From Parietaria judaica (lineage: Eukaryota; Streptophyta; Magnoliopsida; Rosales; Urticaceae): a DNA stretch of 64,000 nucleotides. The position numbers were made by a program, and so were the translations under genes. The stretch's first letter is position 1, and each line of letters opens with the position of its first letter. The notes beneath the pieces were generated by a model. That model was not told where the DNA came from. It did not search any database and saw nothing but the letters and a program-made list of their open reading frames with translations. Positions 12,401-22,365 of this stretch are shown piece after piece. The stretch is taken from assembly GCA_954871525.1 (NCBI GenBank), contig OX940868.1, forward strand, positions 21,509,056-21,573,055, written 5' to 3'.

Positions 12401-15400
12401 CGCTCCCCAGCGATGGAGATCTGAAGATGATTCTCAAGCTCCCCGACTTTGGCGCTCATCTCGCTCTCACTGGCCGCATGGGCGTGGGTAGTATCGCGCT
12501 CGTCGAGGATCAAGACGTTCAGGAGCGCGATACCCTAGAATGTGAGAGCTGCCGCCTTGCGATAGCGAGAAGAGTCGGTCAATGAGCTAGCGGAAGGACA
12601 GAACTGTTGAGGAGACATCGACAGTTCGTGGAGCGCATCAGCCGCATATTTCTCCCATTCCTTCGAGGAAGAAGCCAGAGAAGGCGGATCAGGGAAGCTT
12701 GGGTAGCAAATGACGGCCGAGGCCTTCGCCATGCCTTGTGGGAAAATCGGCAGAAGGGCGTCCGGTGAAGAGGCGACCACTTTCGAAGGCTCGCCAGGAG
12801 TTTTCTTCCAGGGGTGAGGAGGTATCGCCAGGAGCGAGCGCTCGATGCTGGTCGCCTCAGGCGCCGCCGATGCCTCCGCCCCGGGCGAGGCCTCGATCGA
12901 AGACGACTCACAGGGGACGTTCGGCCCGAGCGGCGAAGTGCTTGCGGGAGGAACGCCGACGTCCTCCCGGGGTACCTCGTCTCGAGGTCCGGCAGCGGGC
13001 TGCGAGGCGTCCGGCTGAGTTCCCCCAGTCTGATCAGGCTGGGGAGTCGGTGTGGGAGTGACCGCTGGAGCACCCTAAGCCGTTGCGACGGCCGCCTCGC
13101 GGGAAGATGGCGACGGGATGGAGATCTTGTCGGCCCCGAGATCGGAGGTATCTTCAGCATTCTCGCCGCCAGCGACCCTAGTGGCCGGATCCGGAAGAGC
13201 CTGCGCGGCGATCTCCGCGGTAGAAGGAGGAGGATCAACGAGAGGCATAGTCGACTGAGTGTCGACGACGGGCAGGACGATATCAGAGAAGTTCACATTG
13301 CTGAAGTCGTCGCCGAAAATCACCTCCCGACGGGGGCGTCGAGAATATCCGGTCGCTGGGCTGACGGAAGGAGTGACGACGATCGGCTCGGAGGCGGTCC
13401 CCTTGCCCGGGGTGAACTCTGTCGTAGCCTCGGACTCCTTCGGCGAGATGTCCTCGCGCACGGCTTCGAAGCCGGGAGTGGGAGCGACCGTCTCGTCGGC
13501 AAGTGTCTCGAGCGAAGACCGACGGGGCGAGAGGTCGGTTTGGGAGTCGTCGCGTCGAGGGGATTCTTGGGGGCGAGGAGCCTCCGACGGACGACGGCTC
13601 GCGGCAGGTGGCGGCGTGTCGACAGCCCGACGGGACGCGTCGGCGTCGGCCGCATGCTTGGAGCGACGCTCTGAGAAGGCGTCGTGGAGCGGAGGGTCGT
13701 TGTGCGAGAGCACGCGGTCCCTCCCTTCTCGGGGGACTAACCCCAGGTAACCATCCTTGGACCGGTCTCACGGGGGCGGCACCGGCGTCGGAGTGGTCTT
13801 GCTCTTCTGGCGCGAAGAGTCCTCGCCGGTCTCGTCGAAACGAGATTTTCTTTTGCGGCTCTTCGCGGGAGCCTTGGGCGTCTTCTTCCGCTGAGGAGCC
13901 GACGAGCCCTTCCCTTCCTCATCGGCCCGAAATCCGGGCGGGAACAGCGAGCGAGGAGGCGGGCCCACGATGTTGCAGAGGCGGTAGATGCCTGAGTTCA
14001 CGATTCGAGCCGCATTGAAATCGAGAAACCAGTCGCGGCGATCGCTAGCGAGAAGCGCGTTGCGTACGCTCGTGAAGCGAGCCACGACGTCCTTGTCGGT
14101 CGACGGTGAGAACTTGGGTAGATCCTTGTCGACGATCCAGGCGCGGGGCAGCTCCGCGTGGTTGGGTCCGAACGTCGACGCGCTCACGCGCGTGAAGAAA
14201 TAGCGGTTCTCCCACATCGCCTCCTTGTTGGGGGGGTTCAGGAGGAGATGGGGCTGGCTGCGATGGGACAGGGAAAGGCGCCCAATGTTCTTGGGGTTCT
14301 TCGAGAATAAGTATAAGGTCATGAGGTCCTCCAAGGTGACCTCTACCCCCTGTTCGAGGCCCAGTACGAGGGTACACAGGAGGAGCCTGAGGGAGTTGGG
14401 ACTCACCTGGGTTATCGGCACCTTGAAGGCCACTAAGAAGGCCACGATCAAGTTCGGCACCGGGAGGTGAAGGCCGACGTCGGTAAAAAAGTGCTCGTAG
14501 ATAGCTATGCAGTCATCTTGGGGCTCGTCGGCGCGCTCGCCGGGATACGGGAGCCGGAGGATGTATTTCTCGCTGTCAATATAGTTCTTGACGAAGTGTT
14601 CCCGGTTTGCCTCCGTCACGATGAACAGAGGGGACCTAGTCTGAAAGATCTTGCCGGACATAGACATGATCGGAGGAAAGCTGAGAGAGAGAGACGGACA
14701 GTGAGAGGAAAGGAGCGTCGAGAGAGAAAGAAAAAGTGCGAATGCGTGTTGGGGAGTAAATGAAAGAAGAAAGAGGAATTTTGTGTATAAGAGAGAGGTC
14801 GGAAGAAGGCGAAGGGGCGCGAGTGGATCGGACGGCCCAGGATGGAGACGTGTGAAAGCTGTCGACGGTTGAGATGAAGGAGCCGTTGGGAATCCCATAA
14901 AGCAGGTACTTGAGTACCTGGGAAACCCCGCATTAAATGCGGGAGGGATTCGAGGCGTCGCTACATGCATTACGATGGGACATCGACACGTCAGCAAGAG
15001 GCGCTGGTGCATCATCGCGAGGGTGCTGCCGCCAAGCGGGGGCCCTCGGGGGCTTGGCCTTGTCGCCCGATGATAGCCATCGCACGGCGAGCCTCCTGGG
15101 AATTTTATCATCGCGAGGGGATTGTCGACGCTCAGACCTCCTCGAGAGGGTGATCTCGTCGCTCGATGAGGGTTGTCGCGCGGAGTTTTCTCTTCCTACA
15201 TTTTCCCAAGTGCTCACACTTGGCAAAATGGGGGACTGACTGTTAAGGTCGGATTTGGTCAAATCCATCCTCAACTTTACACTTGTCGTTCTCCCTAGAA
15301 ACTACGAAGGTAGGGGTTTCAAGATGGCGATGGCCCCCGGCTCACCAAGGAAGAATGGAAATCGAGGAGACAGCCCAAGTTCTTCAAGGCTGGTCAGGTT

Positions 15401-17313
15401 GCGATGGGCCCCCAGCCCATCGGGAGAGGTGATGACCAAGGAGGACTCTCAAGCCCACTAAGGTCTAGGGTTTCTTCCCTGCATGCGACAAGAGAGTACG
15501 GCCCTGGGGGACCACTGGGACAACGTTAGTGGAAACGAGCTCTTTTGGTAACCGTCGAGAATGTCGGAGAGGAGGACCACAGAATATTTGAAGGGGGGAC
15601 CACCAGAAGATCATCCAAGGGATTCGAGCCGAGGAGGTCGGAGCATCGCTATAAATAGAGAGGGAGCTCCCATTTGAGGGGGCTGGTCGACATCGAGAGG
15701 CAAGGGAGAAAACAGTGTCATCGCATAGTGCTTAGAGAGCCTTCGCGTAACGTAATTGATACTTTTAATCTTAGCTTAGTCGTATTCTCCTTCGAGGTTC
15801 CAAGCTATAAACGGAAGAAACCGATCCCCTTTGTAATCAGAATCAATCAAAGATACCCCTTCATTCGTGTTATTCGTGTGTTTGCATTGTGTATTTTTGT
15901 GACTGTAAGGCGGTACGAATCGCCCTCTACAATGCCGGTATTAGGAACCGGGATTTTAGCCTTTTCTTATTGGCCCGGTCCCTAAACCGATTTTCTTATT
16001 GGCCCGGTCCCTAAACCGATCGGTAACATCCATTTTTATTTTTATTTTTCTTTCAAAATTAGGAACTGAGTCGAAAATAACAAAGTTTTGCACTTTTGCC
16101 AATAAAACATGTTTTACACATGTTCACGTATTCTAGCATATAAATACCAATAAATAAAAACCCCACTAAGTTTTGGTCAAAAAAGTAACAAGGGACAATT
16201 CCAAACAATAATAATAACATGATCAAATATTTATTCAGTACTAAACCCTAAGAGACATTCTTAACTTTTGAAATAAATGTGGCAAATGTACCAAATTTAA
16301 GCAAACACTAAGTTAGGCCTCTTCAAATGGAGTTTCATGTGACCGCTAAATTTGCCTAAATTTGAGTACATTTGCCACTACTGTCGCTAAAAAAATCCTT
16401 ATATGTAACCTAAATAATAGACAGGGCTGGAATATGTACCTAAATGATTGGTTGCAAAATGCAATTCAATGTTATCTTCAGAAAGTGTAAATGGAGTCCC
16501 CATAATCCCTGCATTGTTGCTTCTCACAAACAAGATACTATCAACAACCTAATTATTTAATTTATGATCACCATTTGTGTTAAGAAAATTTCTCACATGA
16601 GAATATTCAAGGGAAGACCGGACGACTCGTACTCCGACGCAAACTTCCGAACCGAGGCCATTGAGCTGAGGTCTAATTCCATGGCCCGAATTTTTGCAGA
16701 CGGGATTTGGCCGAGAATTTCGTCTCTCACTGCTTGCCCGGCCACCAAGTTACGCACCGCCATGACCACATCTACCCCGCGCAGTGCCAAGACGCGCGCT
16801 GTCTCGGTGCCAATACCGCTAGTCGCACCTTTGCATCGAAAGGAAATTTCATTTCATATTACTTAAAGTGATTCTAGTTCGATTTTGTTAGAAATTAAGG
16901 ATACAAATTTCGAGGAGACGGGGACTAATTAATCATAATTTAAGGTAAAAGAATAAAAATTAAGGAAAAAACATTTGAAAACAATAATTAAAATATCGGG
17001 TAATTTTTTTGAAAGTTCTCAAAAATATTAAACTTGGACTACAACTCCGCTTATGATGATCCTCGGTTATCCGCTTGGCCGGATTTCGGACCTCTATATA
17101 TAATCCCTTTACTAAAAACGAATACATAACCTTTTGACCATATATTAGAACACACATATCATCAACATGGTGGCCAATAAATGAAGTCTGAAGAAGAGAT
17201 ACAAAACCTGTAACAATGGCGGTGAGAGAAGCTCCATCGATATCACGAGTGACTTCCTCTGCTGTGGAACGAGCAGAGAAACCAGACGGTCCTTTCCTTC
17301 CAAATATCCACAT
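3446..17313 (-). CDS. Short-chain dehydrogenase/reductase, TIC32-like (SDR1), intact frame with a 10.6-kb retrotransposon in intron 3
   Basis: A classical NAD(P)-dependent SDR of the plant TIC32/retinol-dehydrogenase-like group; the physiological substrate is unknown. Exons in coding order: 17313-17208, 16828-16597, 16519-16440, 5173-5026, 4899-4821, 4739-4655, 4543-4488 and 3610-3446. Every junction is GT-AG, phases match, and the 951 nt give 316 aa ending at TAG, a normal family length. Visible motifs are cofactor-binding TGATSGIG (residues 35-42), NNAG (114-117), the catalytic Ser region NVSS (167-170) and YGQSK (Tyr196, Lys200). The N-terminus [20 protein letters not shown] is typical of this group. 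Intron 3 is 11.3 kb because it contains the Tat element. Exon 6 has a NAGNAG acceptor, so one extra Gln is possible. A second, damaged paralogue lies at 24701-33004. The frame looks functional; correct splicing of the long intron is inferred. Confidence 0.88.
3700..4035. repeat. Inverted-repeat (MITE-like) hairpin in SDR1 intron 7
   Basis: Arms of roughly 110 nt face each other. The left arm (from about 3797) contains CTCGTAACGCAGTTAACTTA and CCACGTGGACAAACGTGGGT. The right arm (to about 4032) contains their complements around a T-rich loop near 3905. A start GGGTTAACGACGGCAAAA at 3700 resembles the Mutator-like TIRs elsewhere in the window, but no matching right terminus or target duplication is seen, so this may be a truncated copy. 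Confidence 0.5.
5332..6053 (+). repeat. 5' LTR of Tat element
   Basis: 722 bp, TG...CA ends. It contains a TATA box (CTATAAATAG at 5771) that should start transcription of the element about 30 bp downstream. It is ~30 bp longer than the 3' LTR, mainly because of a segment near 5611-5640 that the 3' copy lacks. Confidence 0.92.
6056..9940 (+). pseudogene. Tat pol: protease, reverse transcriptase, two RNase H domains, integrase; three in-frame stops
   Basis: One continuous frame encodes the catalytic polyprotein, interrupted by TGA at 6302-6304, TAG at 6452-6454 and TGA at 6926-6928. Domains in order: retropepsin remnant ([11 protein letters not shown]), RT with VYIDDLVV near 7270, the RT-linked RNase H (about 7690-8040), a second archaeal-type RNase H (about 8100-8490) with [24 protein letters not shown] and DNNHADALA, then HHCC zinc finger, integrase core ([16 protein letters not shown], an NAEAVNR glutamate) and a C-terminal chromatin/DNA-binding part. 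In the first RNase H the usual catalytic Asp position reads LAVSD, consistent with the known decay of this domain in Tat elements that gained the second one. Beyond the stops the last 986 codons are open. The element cannot make a normal polyprotein. Confidence 0.92.
9941..10403 (+). other. Tat 3' noncoding region with LINE-like block
   Basis: No coding sequence. Bases 9988-10125 hold a block ending GGGTTTAATGAGGCTCG that is also found in the 3' UTR of the LINE fragment at 44363-44492. The similarity includes GAGTACTCTTCC, CCGCACCC and GGGGGACTCG in the same order. Confidence 0.6.
10406..10783. repeat. Tandem repeat, nine copies of a 43-44-bp unit
   Basis: Units start with GGGCCTCGACAAAAGTCTCG at 10406, 10449, 10492, 10535, 10579, 10623, 10666, 10710 and 10753. 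Each ends in an A-rich spacer (CACCATGAAAAAGAAA). Copies differ by only one or two bases, so the array is recent or homogenised. Because the unit is 43-44 bp and lacks stops on the reverse strand, it produces long repetitive open frames there that I regard as artefacts. Tandem arrays between pol and the 3' LTR are known in Tat/Retand-type elements. Confidence 0.93.
10862..10890 (+). other. Internal purine tract (possible second polypurine tract)
   Basis: A 29-nt uninterrupted purine run (eight A, eleven G, then AAGGAGAGGA) lies just after the tandem repeat, far upstream of the regular tract. It could prime plus-strand synthesis internally, but this is inference. Confidence 0.35.
11083..14667 (-). 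pseudogene. Antisense gene of the Tat element (aORF), two predicted exons, three nonsense codons
   Basis: Read on the strand opposite to pol. Exon 1 (14667-11839) is exactly 943 codons in one frame and ends at a strong donor (GAG|GTGAGG). Exon 2 (11421-11083) starts after an acceptor (CTTCTCGCAG), has 113 codons and closes at a stop; both junctions are phase 0. The N-terminal ~280 residues match the plant 'putative gypsy type transposon' domain (PF04195-like: [20 protein letters not shown]). A basic, Ser/Pro-rich linker and then a long Glu/Ala/Arg coiled coil (about 12440-11840) follow. Stops interrupt the frame at 13768-13770, 13075-13077 and 12535-12537. The intron also contains a different open frame (11651-11840, ending EPTVQDDLP) that might be an alternative end. 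It runs in the sense direction of the host SDR1 gene. The function of such proteins is unknown. Confidence 0.72.
15227..15240 (+). other. Polypurine tract region before 3' LTR
   Basis: AAAATGGGGGACTGAC lies directly next to the LTR start TGTTAAGG, the expected place of the plus-strand primer of an LTR retrotransposon. Confidence 0.6.
15241..15931 (+). repeat. 3' LTR of Tat element
   Basis: 691 bp, nearly identical to the 5' LTR, with the same TATA box (TATAAATA at 15650). It lacks the ~29-bp segment present near 5611-5640 of the 5' copy and differs at a few single bases. Confidence 0.92.
15962..16019. repeat. 29-bp tandem duplication in SDR1 intron 3
   Basis: Two perfect copies of a unit containing CTTATTGGCCCGGTCCCTAA (15962-15990 and 15991-16019), about 30 bp from the Tat target site. 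Confidence 0.85.
16277..16380. repeat. Short imperfect inverted repeat in SDR1 intron 3
   Basis: ATGTGGCAAATGTACCAAAT at 16277 faces ATTTGAGTACATTTGCCACT near 16360. It is a ~100-bp hairpin, probably a MITE remnant. No target duplication recognised. Confidence 0.45.
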
Positions 17314-17571
17314 CCTTACAATAATAATAACATTATTCACCACAATATATATCCAAACTCATATAGTTGAGAGAATGAGAGACAATTAATGCAAAATTTT
17401 CAGAGCTCAATAATGGGAAGAAATTCTTAGAATATTTTCTTCTGAGTAATTGTTTGGTCACTCATATGAGATTAAGAACTAATGCACTTTATAGCCGAAA
17501 CTTTTTATGTAAAAAAAACATATTAATTGTTACTAATTAAGCACGTGAGTTTATTAAAACAAATTAAGGGA

Positions 17572-17858
17572 AATTTGTGGCGTAAGTGCCTGCGAGTTAG
17601 CCAAATTCGAGCGGCGTATTCCCATCCCTTTTTTCCATTAGTACCCCGTTGTCAAGCTAACTATTTTTATTTTTTTATTTGCCACGTGTCAAATAACGGG
17701 AAAATTATTCTGGATTTTGACACGTGACAAATAATGGATGTGCAATTTGGTACGAAATGATTCAACTTTACTATTATTACCACCTCTTTCCGATAACAAA
17801 AAAATGAAACCACACCAATAAATTTGATTAATTTATAAGTACTTACGCCACAAATATT
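17572..17858. mobile_element. MITE-like inverted-repeat element upstream of SDR1
   Basis: The ends AATTTGTGGCGTAAGTGCC (17572) and AGTACTTACGCCACAAATATT (to 17858) are complementary. An inner pair GCCACGTGTCAAATAA / TTGACACGTGACAAATAA forms a second stem. It is non-coding and lies within 600 bp of the SDR1 start, so the CACGTG boxes it brings could affect expression (inference). Confidence 0.45.
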
Positions 17859-18581
17859 CTATTAATATGTAAGTATCTTTTAGTAAGAGTCATACAAATT
17901 TGTCCTATCTAATCGACCGGTTTCGCATTTGAATAATCACAAAGAACTTTTTGGTAAGAAATACTTACTAAGGAGTAATTTATTCAATTTTGCATCAAAT
18001 TGATGAACATAAAGTGTGTCGAATTTGAAATATTTATTATCAAACAATATGATTTGACACCCTCGCTCACCAAAAGAGAAAAAAGAGGTTACACCTAATT
18101 TCTAGAAATAAAAGGGATAAGATTTGAAGCTGCTGATTCCAAGAAGGAAAAAAACAAATGGTGGTGAATAAGATAAGATTCAAGGGGTGGTGTATTGTTT
18201 GTAATGAGAGATGTTTTATTTATTACTTTATTACAGAATTTAATTACCTTGACTTTTATTTTAGATTTTGATGTGATTGTACTCATTGACATTTTATATT
18301 AATAGTGTATAAGATTATTAAGATGTCATTTCATAAGTTTAGAGTTTAGTTGTTAGACAATGCAAAGAGGAGCCAAAGATGTTAAAACTTAAAAAGCACA
18401 ATTGGGGACATACAGATTTTCTTCTATTGAGTAGGCCCATAGTTGGTCGGCCCATAGTGGCAAACTTCTAATTGAGTACATATTCTAAATATAGGATTCC
18501 TATATTTTATACCACGTTAATACGGATGCACAAGTTTTTGGATCCACGTTTTTTCCGAAACCACAAAATTTTAGTTTCAGG

Positions 18582-19055
18582 CAAGGTTCGATTTTTTCAC
18601 GATTATATTCGATAATCTTTGATTATTGTCTTGCCCGTAGTTATCGGCAAGACGGCCATGCCAGTACTTTTCCATGATTTTTACCAAAAATCGGCAAACA
18701 TCTTGAAAAATAATAAAAATATGGTACTTTAAAAAAAATGTACTTTTTGATGATTTTATTCAAGTTTTTACATATATGAGAGTGAGACTATATTTTATTT
18801 ACCTATGTTTATTTTTGGCATTTTTAATGTTTTTTCAATATTATAAACTTAGTAAATATATTCTTTAAAATATTTTAGTGATTTTTCATCGATAATCCTC
18901 GATAAGTGTCGATAATCCGTCGATAATCATCGAAAAGTATCGGTAATCGGTAAGCTACAGTATTATTAGTTTTCCGTCGATAATCCGGTAAGTTATCGAT
19001 TAATCCGACGATAACGGCAAACGATTTATCGGCAAGTTCGGTAAGTTGAACCTTG
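18582..19055. mobile_element. 474-bp hAT-like MITE rich in CGATAAT motifs
   Basis: The termini CAAGGTTCGA and TTGAACCTTG are inverted repeats. They are flanked by a perfect 8-bp duplication GTTTCAGG (18574-18581 and 19056-19063), the hAT target-site length. The right half holds many CGATAATC / TATCGG words in both directions. It has no coding capacity. A shorter relative with the same termini is at 41504-41688. Confidence 0.82.
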
Positions 19056-19063
19056 GTTTCAGG

Positions 19064-20140
19064 TATTTTTCGGAACTAAAATGTTTCTACTTTTGAATTT
19101 TTTTAAAAAATAGTATAATATATATATATATATATTAAATCTTAATTGTTATTCTTAATTCTTAATTTAAGTGAATCTGAGGCCTCGAGTGAAATATTCC
19201 TATCCACAATATTCTAGTTTTGAATTTTTAAAAAGTTGGTAAACCATATGTGTATAAATATCAAATCTTAACCGTTTGATACTAATCTAAGTAAATTCGA
19301 ATAAAATGAAATTCAAAATCAAAATATTTTAGTTTCGAAATTCTAATATTTAAAAAATTCAGAACTAGAATCTATTTTTTTTTTCAAAATCGAGATATTC
19401 TGATTTCGAATTTTTAATACTAGAATTTTTTGAATTAAAAAAAAATCACAGAATCATAAATTCAAATTTTCTCGATATAATTACATATATTAATTAAAAT
19501 CCAAGGTAAAAATAGCTAGGGTTTATCTATGTATGGTGGGGCTGAAAAAGCGTCGTTAAGGGTGTCAGAAACAACGATGCAACACAGCGGTTCTATGACA
19601 TGACGGTGTAGTTGCTCTTCTAGGTGGAGTCTTACGCCCCGTGGCTGCGTCCCGAAGGTTGAAGAGGATGAGTCCGAACTCCAATTGAAATTATAGAAGA
19701 ACCGGTTATCAGGGTATAGATTAAGATTCGGTTAAATGTTTGATTTTGTTTGACATGTAAGCTGATATGCTAAGTGTGTGATTTTGTTTTAAGTGATGCA
19801 AACAATTTATTTGTTAAACTGGATACCAACAATGTTGGAGATTTTGTCACGACAAGTGTATCAACACACAGTAAAATCGCCCAGATTACTAAACATGCGC
19901 ATAAAGTAAAAGACAAGTTAACACGTGGTATTTGGTAACGTAGTTCGTGAACCCCTCAATGGGAACCTACTCTGGGGGGCATTGACCTAGATACTAGTTT
20001 CCACTGGAAAACATTAAAAAAATTTACACGATTATACAAGATACTTAATTGAGTTTCACAAGGGAATAAACAACTCTCACTTGGGACTAGGCGCAACTGG
20101 TGATCTAACTCCAGGGAAAAAACGTGCACTTCTCTTCGGA
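19064..20140. other. AT-rich spacer with unclassified transposon debris
   Basis: I see no gene. From about 19780 the text contains phrases such as GTGAACCCCTCAATGGGAAC and GGTATTTGGTAACGTAGTTCG that look like decayed retroelement noncoding sequence, but I find no LTR borders, primer site or coding domain. Confidence 0.35.
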
Positions 20141-20309
20141 AACGGCCTTGAACGCTTCAACTGTCAGACAACCAGTCGTCACTCCTTGAATGAGATCACA
20201 AGACCCTCCAACTTCCTCTGAGGTGCAAAAACGGCCTTGGTTGCTTCAACCATCGAACAACCGGTCGTCACTTCTCGAATGAGATCGCAAGACCCTACAA
20301 CTTCCTTTG
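20141..20309. repeat. Diverged tandem duplication of ~89 bp
   Basis: The segment starting AACGGCCTTG at 20141 recurs at 20230. Both copies continue with CTTCAAC..., ACAACC.GTCGTCACT, GAATGAGATC and CAAGACCCT in the same order, at roughly 85% identity by eye. It is embedded in likely transposon debris. Confidence 0.7.
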
Positions 20310-21930
20310 AACATATTATTACATTTTCACGTGCTAGTTGATAACCACAACCATCAAAGGTTAAATAGCCGGTCAAATGGGCTTCCAAATAACGCAATAA
20401 AGGCTCCACGATCTTGGTTGATTGAAGGAATAACTGATAATCTTCAATCACAACTATTCAAGGTGTTGATGCTGCAATCCACTCATTGATTATGCAAACA
20501 CATGATGGAAATCGTGGTAATAACTCTGAAGATCTTAGACATTAACTTTGATGACGATCTTGGACAAAACTTCGTTCTCGCTTTGATAGTTGTTCCGACA
20601 ACTCCTCTGATAACCTTATTCAGTCCAAATCTGGCAATCAAATCCCCATCAATAAATTTCATCAATGAATGACGAATATCTCTCAACATCTTTATATCTC
20701 GTCTAGTTGTGCATCTTGAGTTTATTTTGATTCCCTTGATCTTCTTAATGATTGAGCCACATCTTTTCCACGCGCCATATATAGAAAGTCTTCCACAACA
20801 CACGTGTTACACATAATGATAAAATCATACACAAACTGCGGAATACAATGCATTATTCTTATAATTTTGACTGTGTTTTCGAAAGAAAGGTCGGTACTTT
20901 GTTACTCGTGATTTGTGTTAATAACAAGAAAATATGATTTATCGTTGTGGAATTATTCTTGTTTAAATTTGATGACTAATTTGGATTTTATCGATGTATA
21001 TCGTTGATATGGAGCTAAAAGATAGTCTCAAATCAATGCTTAAAATTTACGATATACTTAAAAGAAAACTCAAAAGAACTAATAAAAAATAATTTGTTAT
21101 ATTACTTTGATTTAAGTTCTAAATTCTTGCCATCTACAAGTACATCAAACAGTTTACCATTCACAGCCACATCATTAAATATGTATTGCTAGAAAAAAAA
21201 AATTCGTTGCACAGAAGAATGGATAAAAAAAATATTGTCAACATCGTAATAAATATGACTATTATCGATTGAAAATATAATATAAAAATATTGATAAGGC
21301 AATATAAACGAGGGTGCGTTTTGCAGTTTTTATATCAAAATCGAAAATTATGTTTTAATCTAATTCAGATATTCAATTATTTTTTAGCACATTTTGATTT
21401 AAATGCTTTAATTCGATTCGTGGTTTGATATTTATTATTTAAAATAGAAATTGGTTAACAATTTTTTTTACCCACCCGTAATTCTCATTGTTACTCGAAG
21501 AAGGGCGATGTATTAGAAAAACAATTAATTGAATAAATCGCCCCTTTTCAATACTTTCATCCAGAATTATCACAAGAGAAAAATACTTTGTGTTACATTG
21601 GATCCAACCTATAAACGACCAAATAAAAATAACTTATATATATATATATATATATTAAATTTTACTTGTAAACTAGTTAAAAAGATAAAATAATTCATAA
21701 TAAAATAAAATTTAATACTTTATTATCTAATCTTTAAAAATCAAAACTATCCTTGATTTAAATTAAATATAAATATTAAATTTATTATCTACTCTTTAAA
21801 ATTATTATCTTTAACTTGAAAATTTATATATATATATATATATATATTCAATTTAAATAAAATTACTTAGATTCACAGCGAGCTAGTTTCACTGAGTCAC
21901 TCTTCCAGTAACTTTTCCTCTCAAAGCTTA
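20310..21930. other. AT-rich spacer upstream of the small orphan gene
   Basis: No gene or RNA recognised. There are two (TA)n runs, near 21639 and 21827. The second, about 90 bp before the next start codon, overlaps the place where a TATA element would be expected. Confidence 0.4.
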
Positions 21931-22365
21931 ATGGCCGCTCCGGCGAACCCGATCGGAGCTCCGATCCCGACCGACACAATCGACGAGATCTGCGCGGCGG
22001 ATCTTGTCGTAATCTACACCAACACCGCGAACCACTACGTCGGCGCGGCGGAGCAGTGCGTCGCCGAGGCGCGGCGCCACGCCGACGAGGCTCGGCGGAG
22101 CGCTCGCGAGGCGATGCTCTGCCTCGACGCGGCGGAGGATTTCACCAGCGAGGACGACAAGTACTACACCGGCGTGGGCGCGGAGTTCGCGGAGGCGGCG
22201 CTGACGCTCTCCCGCGCGACGACGCAGTCGCTCGGCGCCAAGGCGGAGAACGTCGACAGCGCGATGCGGTACGTCACGGCGGCGCAGCGGTTTCTGGGCG
22301 AGCTGATGAAGGCCGTGAAGATGTTGGAGGAGGAAACCGGCCGAGGAGGCTCAGACGCTAAGTAA
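21931..22365 (+). CDS. Small Ala-rich helical protein of unknown function, single exon
   Basis: A 144-codon open frame, GC-rich in an AT-rich surround, with strong G/C preference at third positions. This is good evidence for real coding. I do not recognise the family. The start MAAPANPIGAPIPTDTIDEI is followed by a long region dense in Ala, Glu and Arg (AEARRHADEARRSAREAM) that should form helices. There is no signal peptide, membrane segment or known catalytic motif. The AUG is preceded by a pyrimidine-rich stretch (CACTCTTCCAGTAACTTTTC). It lies alone between the two SDR genes on the opposite strand. A soluble helical-bundle protein is plausible; a spurious frame is less likely but possible. 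Confidence 0.62.
   Translation: MAAPANPIGAPIPTDTIDEICAADLVVIYTNTANHYVGAAEQCVAEARRHADEARRSAREAMLCLDAAEDFTSEDDKYYTGVGAEFAEAALTLSRATTQSLGAKAENVDSAMRYVTAAQRFLGELMKAVKMLEEETGRGGSDAK

Larger units (their letters stand above)
5327..15936 (+). mobile_element. Ty3/gypsy LTR retrotransposon, Tat lineage, defective (with TSD)
   Basis: A complete insertion lies at 5332-15931 between perfect 5-bp duplications ATGCC (5327-5331 and 15932-15936). It has LTRs of 722 and 691 bp beginning TGTTAAGG and ending CTCTACA. Order inside: a remnant of the primer-binding site (GTTTGGC), no gag, protease-RT-RNaseH-aRNaseH-integrase frame, a tandem repeat block, an antisense gene and a purine tract before the 3' LTR. The second, archaeal-type RNase H, the long 3' region and the antisense gene place it in the Tat (Ogre/Retand-like) lineage. 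It lies antisense to the host SDR1 gene. The LTRs differ by about seven substitutions plus one ~29-bp indel and some 1-bp indels, so the insertion is fairly young. Confidence 0.93.

Noticed and set aside
11980..13750. Plus-strand frames opposite the antisense Tat gene
   Set aside because: Arg/Ser-rich shadows; the minus strand has the coherent domain order and splice sites.
20483..20803. 106-codon reverse frame
   Set aside because: No recognisable family and embedded in repeat debris; not enough to call a gene.
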